From: Euonymus europaeus
Taxonomy: Eukaryota > Streptophyta > Magnoliopsida > Celastrales > Celastraceae
Reading direction: 5' to 3'
NCBI GenBank assembly: GCA_963580455.1
Contig: OY756965.1
Location: 5,220,501-5,284,500 of the forward strand
DNA: 64,000 bases
Below the pieces are notes generated by a model. The model worked only from the letters and a program-made list of their open reading frames with translations, ran no database searches and had not been told where the DNA came from. The translations under genes were made by a program, and so were the position numbers. Shown piece after piece: positions 1 to 10,326 of the stretch; positions within the stretch are counted from its first letter, which is position 1, and each line of letters begins with the position of its first letter.

Positions 1-2640
1 AAATTTCTCTTATCGAGTTACCATTAATGGGTTCTCAATTGGTCATGCGTTCAAAAAAATCCCTGCCATTTCTTACCTACCAAAAAGAAAACAGAAAAAA
101 TGACCATAGAAGGAAGGTATTTAGCCTTTATCAAAGGGAAAAAAAAAAGTTAACCAAGTAATTATTAAAGCCTTGGAGGACTGTTGGCCCCATGGACCCT
201 GCTAGCCCAAACGAACAAGATTGACTTTGTTAGACAATCCCTGTCTTTGAATACCTCATGTAGTTGGCTGCCCTATACACAGGTAGAAAGGAAAAATGTT
301 GGCCCCATAGGAAAAATGTTTGTTAGACAATCACTGTTAGCTTATACGCTACGTAATTTATGAATTTAATTCCATTTGTCAACAATAAGATCACTCACAT
401 TCCAAAAAATATCCTTTAATTTTCTTTATGTTCCCGTTCTCTTACACCTTTATCATTTTATCTCTTCAAATATATATTAAATTTTTAAAAAATATATATT
501 TTCGGACTCGAAGCATAAAATTATTTCCAATAAAATTCATATTCAAATAACTTTTATTTCTATTATTAAACTAATTTACATACCTCTCATAATAAATTGA
601 CAATTTATACTCTATTTAAACTTACGCTCTACCAGACAACACATGACTTATTTGACCACTTATACACTACATAACTTATCTGCTAACTTATACGGTGCCA
701 TACATACTCTCATCCAAACGCAAGTCACGTCTTTTACAGAAATTTTTTAATGATGAAATAGACTTAGTTAAAAGTAGAGTGGAACTAACGCTCATTCATT
801 GTAATTATCAAATGTTAGTCGCCTCCTCTATCAAAATAGAAACTTGGTTCTGCCTGGGCTTTTATTTCCATAAGAGAGACCAGCAGAAACATTATTGTGC
901 AATTGATTGGAAACTACTTTGAAAAATAAAATTAAAACACATACTGGTTTCTTCACACAAATTGTAATCTGCACAGAACAAACACATGTTTTCTCTAAAC
1001 CAAAATAAGGTTATGCATGACTACGACTGTGCACAAAGGTCTAAAATAAAGGCACCAGAAACCTTGATCACATGCAACAAGTAACTTTTAGTAGCAATTA
1101 ATTTGATGAGTACGACTTCATCAGACAAATAATTATCACACATCAATGAAGCTGTACCAACACACATCAAATGTTTGTCAAAACCAGTTCAAGTAGCCAA
1201 ATAATAAAAAAAAGAAATCAAGAGGCAAATCCATTGATGATCCAGTAACAAAAGGCGTATTGGCACTTCTAACACCAAGTACCAAAATTTTCAAACAATT
1301 TCTTTCACTAATAATAACACTATTTGGTGTGTCTAGCTTGAATAAACATAATTTCATATATGTATTTCCAGCAAGACAGTATAAGATGCAGATGAAATTT
1401 ACGATCAATATAATATAACCAAAGGAGTTAAAGCAATGTCCCAGCTGGAAAAAAATTTATCGATCAGATATTATCTTCAAATATACAATTAGATTCACTA
1501 CAACCATTTAACAAACAGACAAAATTATCAAACAAAACCCTACTAGATGCAGAACGCCAGAATCCATGCATGAATATTCAATTTCCAGATAAAGTACACT
1601 GGTTTAGGGTGATCATCTTTTCACCAAAAACACATGGGAAATTGGAAATGCCTAACAGCCATTCCACCTCAAGAAAAATAACTTACAAACAGAAGAAAAA
1701 AATCTATTTTCCAATTATCTTCACTTCAGAAGAATGTTTGTTACAAAGCTGAAACTTTTCACCATGGAAGCAGTAAAAACAAATACTTCCCAACTAGTTC
1801 AACAATAATTACATCTAAAATGGGTAATATTTTAAGTGCACGGATTATCAACTGATTGATAAATTAAGACTACTATTTCATCTGTCGATTAAAAACATAA
1901 TGACACACAAACACAAGCGCAGACAATGGGATGCAGAGATACAAATAGCTGAAGTAAGGAAGAAAGAAATGAAGAAAGAAAAAGGGTGGGGCTTGGAAAT
2001 CTAGTCCAAAAACTTACGGCACTACAAAAATAAGAGAGCGTCATGCCGTCACATGCACATATCCTCAATCCCACAGCACAGGGGAAGTTTCTTTACGATT
2101 ATCATTGGCAAAATCAAGAATATGATTCTCCTCTCTTCAACAGACAATTGGGAACATCTCAGAGGAAAAAGTTCTTTAGTGTAGAGTCACAACGTTATAG
2201 ATAGGCTATGCAATGACACAAATTCAAACAGTACCAATCACAACATGTTCAATAAGGCAATTGTGGTGTTACAAACTTACAATTGCAACATGTATAAGTC
2301 GCAGCTTCATCAAATTCACACATACTCCTCTAGTACTCCCACAAATTTTTCCTTTGTAACGGTTGCACTCCCTTAGTGCTTCTTCACTAAATTCCTTTTC
2401 CAATTGAGAAAAAAACAACCCACACACTTTTGCTAGGAGAGGGAAATTAGGGGAGAAAATGAGTTATTATTGCATGAACAGAGGTACAAAGGACAAATGA
2501 CATGACTGATGCAACTTTCACAAATGGTTAAAAGATAACTTCCCAAAAATGGATTCAATATATGACAGGGCATCCACATTCTGAATCCTGGTCACCAGAA
2601 ATTACTGGTTGCACTTATAACAGAACCATAAATAAAAGAT
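1..2640. other. Unannotated AT-rich stretch downstream of the BPC gene
   Basis: I see no convincing coding region, RNA gene or element boundary here. All open frames are short (under 80 codons) and match no protein family I recognise. Parts near the right end are probably the 3' untranslated or downstream region of the minus-strand BPC gene. Around 320-690 the motif 'cttatac' recurs near both ends of a block, which could be an old TIR element, but I could not define its ends. Confidence 0.5.
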
Positions 2641-2798
2641 TAACAACAAATTAAAAGATAGCGTTTAGGAAAATGTATCAAGGATGTCGATGAACTACAA
2701 AGAACCATACAGAACTCGGCATAAACCACAGAAATTTATACAACTTAAGCAGATCATGCAATGGAAGTCCCACTGTGGGTAGTACCAAGAATGTTAAT

Positions 2799-3698
2799 CT
2801 ACCTGATGGTGACGAACTTGTTGGTACCATGCCTAGCCCAGTGAGTCCTCAGATCGATTGGGTTGCCAAAGTTATAGCCTTCAGCAGCAAGTTTCTCCAA
2901 TACCTTCTTAAATGCACCCTGACTCATCTTTCGCCCTGCTATCCTAGCACCACGTCTTTTAGTACTCATTGGCAAAGGATAAACCGACACATTTGTAGTA
3001 CAACATGCTGATTGCCAACCACCACAGCCCCATCGATAGCACTGTTGCGGAGTCCCAGTGCATGAGCATACCGGTATAGGAATTCCCGAAATATCCATGT
3101 CAATACCGTTTATGACAACATCCAAACTCTTTTTAGCTGGCTTCAAGCGAAGAGCCCCATTACCACTATTCTCCTTTGGCTTCCTTGCCTTCTTTGGTTT
3201 AGGGATCTTCGATGCACCCCCACCTTGACGTTTCTTTGATTGAACTACTTTATTTACACTTGACTCTTCAATGCCAGTAGACCTCTCATCAATTCTAGCT
3301 GGTTTTTCATCAATTCTGGGAACCCTCTCATCAATTCTAGGCACCCTCTCATCTCTTGACGAATTGGGTGGCTGTAGAATGTGCAGAGAGTGAGCTCCAG
3401 AAGTCTCAGGAAGCATTGGATAATGTGGGTTCACATGTAACATGTTTAAGAACTTATCTCTCTGACCCATCCATCCTTCCCTCATGTAGTTCATGGGTAT
3501 AGAAGCATCAGAAACCATGCAATCTCGTGGATGAAAGGCTCCATGGTTACTGACCATAATGTTGGGATCACGCCCAGGAAGAAAATGCTTTGTATCTCGG
3601 TCAGCCATGTTAGTCATGAGCTGCAGATTGAGTGGAGCTTTGTAGGAAGGAGTTTCATAGTAACCCCAGTTGCGCATGTTCAGCCCATCGTCATCCAT
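2799..3698 (-). CDS. BPC: BASIC PENTACYSTEINE (BBR/BPC class I) GAGA-binding transcription factor
   Basis: A 299-residue nuclear transcription factor of the plant-only BBR/BPC family, which binds GA-rich promoter motifs and recruits Polycomb-type regulators to homeotic and developmental genes. The N-terminus MDDDGLNMRNWGYYE is the class I signature. A lysine-rich bipartite-like nuclear signal lies at about 154-176. The C-terminal DNA-binding domain (about 200-299) holds the cysteine cluster (C211, C213, C220, C225, C232, C233), the WGCGGWQSACC block and the terminus RHGTNKFVTIR. I chose the start at 3698 because the open frame runs 20 codons further upstream, but the family begins at MDDD and a good splice acceptor lies just before it. 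The length fits the family (about 280-300). An unusual imperfect repeat of the type DERVPRI occupies about residues 116-140. The coding region has no intron, as is usual for class I. Confidence 0.95.
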   Translation of the reverse strand: MDDDGLNMRNWGYYETPSYKAPLNLQLMTNMADRDTKHFLPGRDPNIMVSNHGAFHPRDCMVSDASIPMNYMREGWMGQRDKFLNMLHVNPHYPMLPETSGAHSLHILQPPNSSRDERVPRIDERVPRIDEKPARIDERSTGIEESSVNKVVQSKKRQGGGASKIPKPKKARKPKENSGNGALRLKPAKKSLDVVINGIDMDISGIPIPVCSCTGTPQQCYRWGCGGWQSACCTTNVSVYPLPMSTKRRGARIAGRKMSQGAFKKVLEKLAAEGYNFGNPIDLRTHWARHGTNKFVTIR

Positions 3699-3703
3699 TA
3701 AAA

Positions 3704-4478
3704 CTACACATATGGTTGATGAAAAAGGAAAACACTTGTTACAATTCATATAAACCAATTAATGGCATCTTCACCCAGATTAAAACAGCCATTAACACAC
3801 TTAGTGCCTATAAAATGGGAAACCTAAATTGAAGAAACAGAAACAGGACATGAAAATGGAAGAGAGCCTGCACAACAGAGTCACTAATCATAACGATGAA
3901 GATGAAATGCCTCAATATATTGCAATAAAAAGAGCCGCAATAACATACGTTAACTCCCCACAATTAGATCTGAAAAATGGCACATGAAATATATAAATGA
4001 CGACACCCAACCACCACTCTATTTTGCAAACACAAATCGTGAGAGAAAATAAATTATATCTCGCACTCTTCATATACTTGCATCAAATCAAATACAAAAA
4101 ATGTAAAACCTAAATCCAAAAAAAACAGATGGAGATCGATTAATACAGATCCATATGAATGTAAGCTTCACAATTTTAAATACCGAACTAGAATGTTAGA
4201 TCCGAAATTCATCTACATTTTGACACATTTTTTAGGGTTACGTCATTCAATCTTCAAATTTGGAACAGATCGTGTACTTTCAACATTCTGCGATTTCCCA
4301 TAGCAGATCTAAAACCAGATCCATGGTGCAATTCAACCAGGAAATGCCAATGATCCGGGGAATCACATTAATCATATCCAAAATGCATATAAAAATATAT
4401 ATGGCAGGATAATAGTACAAAGGACCCATATATTTCAAAATTCTAGAAAGAGAAAGAGAGAGGAAAGAGAAAACTTAC
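3704..4478 (-). other. Probable 5'-UTR intron of the BPC gene
   Basis: Read on the minus strand, a strong donor (CCCAA followed by GTAAGT) lies at 4478. A plausible acceptor (ATGTGTAG, preceded by a T/C-rich tract) ends at 3704, five bases before the chosen ATG. A leader intron is common in class I BPC genes. The intron would be 775 bp. Its ends are inferred from consensus only; an acceptor elsewhere is possible. Confidence 0.6.
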
Positions 4479-4660
4479 TTGGGAGAGATGTGAACGGCTC
4501 TTTAGGGTTTTGCCCCTTCTGGAGAGAGAAAGTGTGAGAAGAGAGAGAAACCTGAAAGAGAGAGAAAGAGATAGGGAAGGAAGAGAGAGGAGAGAGAAGG
4601 CCCCCAAAGATGTGAGAAAGAAAGAGAGAGAATGAGAGATCTACAAATATATATTTACAA
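4440..4660 (-). promoter_or_regulatory. GA/CT-rich leader and core promoter of the BPC gene
   Basis: The plus strand shows dense GAGA, AGAAAGAGA and GAGAGAGA motifs from about 4446 to 4640, so the BPC transcript leader is CT-rich. A TATA-like TATATAT stretch at about 4647-4655 on the minus strand would place transcription start near 4615-4625. BPC proteins are known to bind GA repeats of this kind, so the gene may bind its own leader. That last point is inference. Confidence 0.55.
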
Positions 4661-5443
4661 AAAAATATTGTACCTCTTTTGAAAATTATACTACTAAATA
4701 AAGTAAATATCTAAAGACTGGGAGAGAGATGCGTTATACATTATTGACTTATGTACAGCATAAGGCATATAGAGATATTTGAATGTGTATTTTTGTTAAT
4801 GTAACCGTATTGAAAATTATATCTTAATGACGTGAATAAGTTTGTGATTTATTTTTTTATAAAAAATGTGAGATTTAATATTCATTTGGATGTAATTTTG
4901 TTGAAAAATGAATGAGGAACATTTGACATTTAAAGATTTTATTAATAGAAAAAGAAAAAAATGTATAGAGATTTGTATTTTGCTAATACGATTATATTAA
5001 AATACTTATTTAGATGATATAAATAAATATGTTTTATATAATAAATACGAAACCCAATTAAAAATTGAAAATTTTATAGTGTTTGTGAGTATAATTGCTC
5101 TTATTTTTACCAATCTTATCCTCTTAATGTCATTTGAGTGCACCCACCTTATTTTATTCTCTTAAAAGTGTTAGCTGATTTTACAAGTGAATAATATCCT
5201 TTACCTTTTATTCTATTAACGACAAATATGACATTCTCTCCCTCTCTTATTCTTTTTTGTTTGTGGACAAACATGCTATTTTCACATGTATACTATATAA
5301 TATGCACCTAAGGCACAAGTTTTTTCTCCCCTTTTTGTCACCTATGTGGGGTTCGGAGAACAATTATATAATGGAACGTTTGATAATTCATAGTTGTGCG
5401 TAAGCCCAATTTGTCATATTATCTTGAAAGGACCTAAGCGCAA
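4661..5443. other. Intergenic AT-rich stretch
   Basis: No gene or bounded element is visible. The sequence is low-complexity A/T-rich intergenic DNA upstream of the BPC gene, ending at the hAT MITE. Confidence 0.5.
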
Positions 5444-5451
5444 CTACATAT

Positions 5452-5932
5452 CAGTGTTTTGAGAACCGGACCAAATCCGCCGGTTGGACCGGTTGAACCG
5501 GAAATCGGTATTCTGACCGGTCGGTGTGACCTATCAAACTGGATGACACGGTCTGACCGTGTTAAACCGGTTAGAACCGGAAAAATCGGCAACCGTTGAA
5601 CCGGTTGAACCTGTCGGTTTTAAGATTTCAGTAAAAATCATTAAAAAATAATTCTAAAACTAATAATAAATAATGTATAAGTGAGAATTGGGTTATTTGA
5701 TTATTTTGTATTTGAATTTTGAAATTTGACACTTTTTTTTGAATCATTTTGTTGCTCACATATATAGATATCTAAAATTTATCTTAAAATTGTATAAAAT
5801 TAATCATATAAAATATAAACCTAAATATTTTTATGTATTTTCTTTTTTATGATTGAACCGGTGGTTGAACCGGTTAAACCGGTTACCGGTGTCTTGGCCG
5901 GTTTGATGACCGGTTCAGTTTTCAGAACACTG
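5452..5932. mobile_element. Non-autonomous hAT MITE with CCGGTT-rich ends
   Basis: A 481-bp element starting CAGTGTTTTGAGAACCGG and ending with the inverted counterpart (CCGGTTCAGTTTTCAGAACACTG type). It is flanked by a perfect 8-bp direct repeat CTACATAT (5444-5451 and 5933-5940), the TSD length of hAT transposases. The two ends are packed with CCGGTT/AACCGG motifs in both orientations; the centre is plain AT-rich DNA with no coding capacity. Such subterminal hexamers are typical of transposase-binding regions. Confidence 0.9.
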
Positions 5933-6179
5933 CTACATATACATACATATATATATATATATCAGTTATTAGGTTCATAGAAGATATTAGAGCATGTTCA
6001 ACTGTTATCCTACAGTTTTCTCTATTTTAATCAAAAAATTTCTTTTAGAGGATCCTTATGTCTTTTATAAGAGTTAAAGCTCACTTCCTACACTAACAAG
6101 ACATTTTTCCGTGTAGTGAGATCAGCTTAATCCACTTATTGCATTTGAGTACGAACAAAGTCGTGCGGACTTGTTGTAT

Positions 6180-6484
6180 TCATATGAACCGGACAACCCA
6201 TATATGGGCTCGATGTATCCAGTGAATCGGACAACCTAAAGCGGACAATATTGTTAGTGTATGTGACGACCCTGCCCTGCATCGACAATCCGCAGGCCCG
6301 CTAGGCTCTAGCAGTCTCACATTCAGGCTCCATGGGCCCCACCCCCAACCCATCCCACCAGGCCCACTCGGCCCACATGCCTCCGCAGAATCTCCTGGTA
6401 TAGGTTGTTGAACGTAGGAGTCGAACTCCTCACCTCCCTTTAACATAGTGCCCATGGCAACCTATGTCTCCAACTAAGCCATGG
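6180..6484 (-). repeat. tRNA-derived SINE-like repeat
   Basis: On the minus strand a sequence matching the RNA polymerase III A box (TGGCTTAGTTGG, 6470-6481) is followed about 40 bases later by a B-box-like GAGTTCGACTCCT (6417-6429). The downstream body is GC-rich (about 6250-6410). The box spacing fits a tRNA-related SINE. I see no clear A- or T-tail or TSD, and no complete tRNA fold, so this is not called a tRNA gene. The low-complexity frame across it is not a protein gene. Confidence 0.5.
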
Positions 6485-7889
6485 CTTATAATAAAAATTA
6501 AAGCAAATAAAACAACAATAAATTTTTGATGGCTGGCACCCAATTTTGGCAGGCTAGGTCATCACGTCTTGAATGTTATTACATTAAAATTAAACTAATC
6601 ATTACAATAATCAAACTCATTAAAAATCCCCACACATTATCAACATCAAGCTCTAGACACTTCAATCAACTCATTAAAAATCCCCACACCGGATGTATCA
6701 TCCACTTGCAAAATTTTTATAAAATACTCTTCAATTTTTATTGGTCTCTTTGACACATCAACACATCGAATAATCAAACTCATTTGCTTTTGGTGACTTT
6801 CGTGAGTTCTTTCTTGGTGTTCTGTCACTTTTGTGTTTTAGGGCTTGTACCAGTACCATTAACAATAGTATTATTTAAAAAAAAATTGGGAGCTCAGTGC
6901 GGTCGCACAGGCCCGCCCTTGTTCAGGGCAGGCCCTGGTTTGTGGCCCTGTTTTTTCGATATGGGATACTTATCACAAAGCCTCTGTACCCGATGATGCT
7001 TGAAAGCCTAGGGTTTCGACGATCGTTTATCAAAAAATTATACTCAATCTTGGCTATCCAATTGCTCATCAAAATTTTCATCTCTGTCATCGTCGTCTCC
7101 GACCGACTGCACACTTCTTTGGTACTACTAGGTTCAGTTTGGCGCTTTACGTAGTCATTATCATCACTCCCTTCATTTGTGATCGACGAAGCGTTGTGTC
7201 TGTTGTACTATTATCCCCAAAAACATCTAATTAATTACTTAATACTCAGGATTTTCACAATTTCACTGACATTTATTGCTAGTTTGACTTGTGCATATAG
7301 TATACTAGTGTTGAGTTATAATTGTTCGTTCTAGTGTAGCACCAGCACTACCCGCTGTAGTGTATTCCAAATTTTCAATTTTTTTCTAGACAATGTTGAT
7401 CTCCATTTAAAATAACTACAATGATTTTAGTAAATTACATGAATTTTAGAAAAATCCAGCCTGATTTGCAACCAATAAATAAATATAAATATATGCATTT
7501 TGCAAAAATTTAATATTCAGGGATATAAAAAAGTAAAAAATAATTAAAATGACCCCTTCATTTTTTTGACCCAAGAAGCAACCTATTCAATTAACAAAAA
7601 AATTTCCCAAGGTGAAATTTCAGTTGATTGAGAATAATAATATCAATAAATAAAAGTCAATCGTTAGCATTTCCAAACCCAAATTTTGACATGTGAAGAC
7701 TAACTTAGATATGTTATTACCAGACACCCAAAATTTCGGGTTGGGTAACCCGAAATCCGAGTATGGAACAAAGTTCGGAAGCCATCCGAATTCCTTATCC
7801 TGGGCAAGTAGAGTATGATCATGTCATATCCAACCTCGAAACCTGACCCGAATTATTATATAATATTTTATATATATAATATTTAAAAT
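6485..7889. other. Unannotated intergenic stretch
   Basis: No gene is recognised. A short phrase, CATTAAAAATCCCCACAC, occurs twice (about 6620 and 6675). Around 7730-7860 there are GGGT/ACCC-rich stretches (for example TTCGGGTTGGGTAACCCGAA) that resemble the ends of a decayed hAT element, but no TSD was found. Confidence 0.4.
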
Positions 7890-7892
7890 ATA

Positions 7893-8358
7893 TTGAATTG
7901 TAGGAACTTGAACCTGCACAGGTTACTCATCCAGTTTAACATGGGTAAACAAAGCTTGCATCGCATTGCAAGAAAAGGAGTGGACTGGCATGAAGTTATG
8001 TCAATCATTTTCATCAGGTTGCATAGTTGGGTTTCAAACATAATTCCCTCGCTCCTTTATCACAGTTTCCAGCTTGCAATTTCTGCAGCCTCAATCATAT
8101 CTCTTTCGAACAAGAGAAAATCAAGACCTCCTCTTGGTGTTCAATGGATTCCTCTTGATGTTGGCTAGAGAGAGGGTGTTCATACACAAATAGATCGGAT
8201 AATCTGGTTTTAAGCAAGGCTGGCTGCCCTTGAGTCTTTTCATTGCTTTCTCCTCTCCCTCTTGTACTCTCTCTGCATGGTCATCCATATTGATGCCCAT
8301 TTGTCTTCTCCCCTTCTTCTTAATATATTTCTCTGTTTATCAAAAAAAAAAAAAAAAG
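7893..8358 (+). mobile_element. Polyadenylated retro-insert (LINE 3' end or retropseudogene)
   Basis: The block ends in a run of about 15 A residues (8342-8357), preceded by TTTCTCTGTTTATC and a CT-rich tract, a form common at plant LINE 3' ends. An open frame of 91 codons (7893-8168) resembles no domain I know. Orientation is plus, from the A-tail. No flanking target-site duplication was identified, and the 5' limit is uncertain. Confidence 0.4.
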
Positions 8359-8654
8359 GAGTGTTCGGGATGCACTAGTCTTTGTTGAGGTACTGTAATT
8401 AATCCTTCTAAAGATACGGCATTAGCATTTCATCATGATCCAATATGAATAGCCCGCTGTTCTTGATTGCCTATTCAACAAACACCAATTTTAGGTAAGT
8501 ATCCTAAAACTTTTGATTGTTACTCTAATATGTAAATTACCTAGTTTTTGGTTAGTCCATTAAGGTTTCCCTCTATTTGTTCTTTCGTTATTGTGTTGTT
8601 CAGACGAGGAGATGTTTCAGGGTTGAGAATATGATATTCCTTAACAAGATTTTA
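8359..8654. other. Short unannotated spacer
   Basis: Lies between the poly(A) insert and the SIRE LTR. No feature seen. Confidence 0.4.
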
Positions 8655-9659
8655 GTCAACATTGTATGAAAACAATGGTGAAAAATAAAACAAATAAGAA
8701 ACGCCACTGATTTAATGAGGATATTCTGACTGGGAGAAAATTTGGAGTCTATAAGCATGATACCTTTCAAAGCAATCCACCATAAGAGAAAAAGCTGACA
8801 ATCTATCGTTATCTACAATTCAATCATACAACTTGACTCAGGGTATGCTTCGAACCAAATTAACACACCAATGATGATTTGAAATTGCTCTTGGCGCCTC
8901 CAACGGACTTTGAACTTGAAGTAAGATCTTAGTAATCTTGAGGTAACCTAAGAATGTTACACCAGAATGTGAAGAAATTATTATTCTTCTTCCTCGTTAG
9001 GATCAACTCGAGAAATCCAACGAACAACACTCTTACATGAAACTCACTCTCTCATATTTAATACAAATATGAAACATGAAAACGAACATCGAGAAAAGTG
9101 AAAAATAACAAATCACGAAACTCTCAAATCTTTCAACGCTCAATTCTTCCTCAAAGTTTCGGTGAAAGAACTCTATGGTCATTCTCTTTATATAGGAATC
9201 CAGATCTCCTTTAGATAGCTGCAATTGCTGATCATGATGATATCTAGAAGATAAAAACTGTCAAGGATTAAGATAAGAAGTCACAAATATTTATCCTTAT
9301 AAAGAGATTGAATTTTATCCAACAAATTATCCTCAAAGAGTTATTTATCAAAAATAAAACAAGAGGATTATCTCTTGAATTAAGATAATATCTGGACCAA
9401 TATTAGCTAGTAAAAAAGCGGATCAGATTAACTTAAAAATAGAGTTTCATTTAAACTCAAATTGCTGCAGGCATAAACCTAATTACAAGGTAACATGGAG
9501 CTTAACTAGAGGTTAGCTGAAGGTATCAGCAATAGAATACTCAGTGGTAATCTCTAACAAACCCAATGGTAACCTTAGCCCACCTAGAGGTTATTTGAAG
9601 TTGAATAATACATGCCATATCACACAATTTTCATTCAATTTAAGATATTTATCCTAACA
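8655..9659 (-). mobile_element. LTR of a SIRE-type copia retrotransposon, copy A (3' LTR)
   Basis: On the minus strand the LTR begins TGTTAGGATAAATATC at 9659, directly after a polypurine tract of the form GTCAAGGGAAAA (about 9662-9673). It carries a TATA-like promoter (CCTATATAAAGAG, near 9190) followed by CCGAAACTTTGAG. The same promoter phrase, polypurine tract and overall order recur in a diverged copy at 39357-40318, which supports the assignment. The downstream end (about 8655) is set by the limit of similarity between the two copies and may be off by tens of bases. Confidence 0.7.
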
Positions 9660-10326
9660 ATTTTCCCTTGACAATTGCATAAACAAACATACACCCAGAA
9701 AACAATCAAAAGTAGAACAGTCCCCTCAAATAACACTTCCAACATAATAACAAACACCACAACCACCTAAGTTGTAAAGCTCCCCCTCAATAGTAACCCA
9801 ACAAAAAAAGAAAAAAACACCAATAGAAGATGATACCATAACACGACCGTCATAATCATTCAATGTCAGTACACATCACCATATCATCATAAACACTCAA
9901 GAACACATCTTATGAATTAAACAAAAAACACAGCCAACATTAAGAACCAAAAGTATCAGCAATTATTCGGAACAAGATATCATTAAAAACAAGATGCCTA
10001 AAACAAAACAAACATCATCCTCCCATTTTGATCACATGAGTTATCAACATTGTCGAGCTCTTATCTTGAAGCCATTGAGATATCATTACATTCTGCCAGC
10101 TCTTTCTGCATAGTCTCGAAACAACTACAGATGTCAATGTGATGAATACCTTCAAATTCAATACCAAAATTCACCCTCTTTCTAATATAATCCATGTTGG
10201 AAGCAAGCACATGTTTGGCATCAGATAAGTCGATGAGTCTAGAAGAAACAGTTGCATGAATAACTTCAACTAAAGTTTCTGCCTTAGTAGTGACCATTGC
10301 TTGAAGGTTTTCCAATTTAGTACTCA
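9660..10326 (-). pseudogene. C-terminal part of the extra (env-like) ORF of SIRE copy A, plus 3' untranslated region
   Basis: An 88-codon frame (10061-10327, minus) contains LENLQAMVTTKAETLVEV and continues in register with coding sequence at 13298 and above once the intervening solo LTR and one target repeat are ignored. Similar residues (VTTK, then a heptad-like hydrophobic stretch) occur in SIRE copy B near 40600-40870. The position, between pol and the polypurine tract, is where SIRE elements carry an additional ORF often called env-like. Its function is unknown. The remaining bases down to 9660 are 3' UTR. Confidence 0.6.

Noticed and set aside
6180..6455. 91-codon minus-strand frame (Gly/Pro/Trp-rich)
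   Set aside because: Falls inside the SINE-like repeat; composition explained by its GC-rich body.
6410..6484. Possible tRNA gene
   Set aside because: A and B boxes are present but no acceptor stem, anticodon arm or full cloverleaf can be formed.
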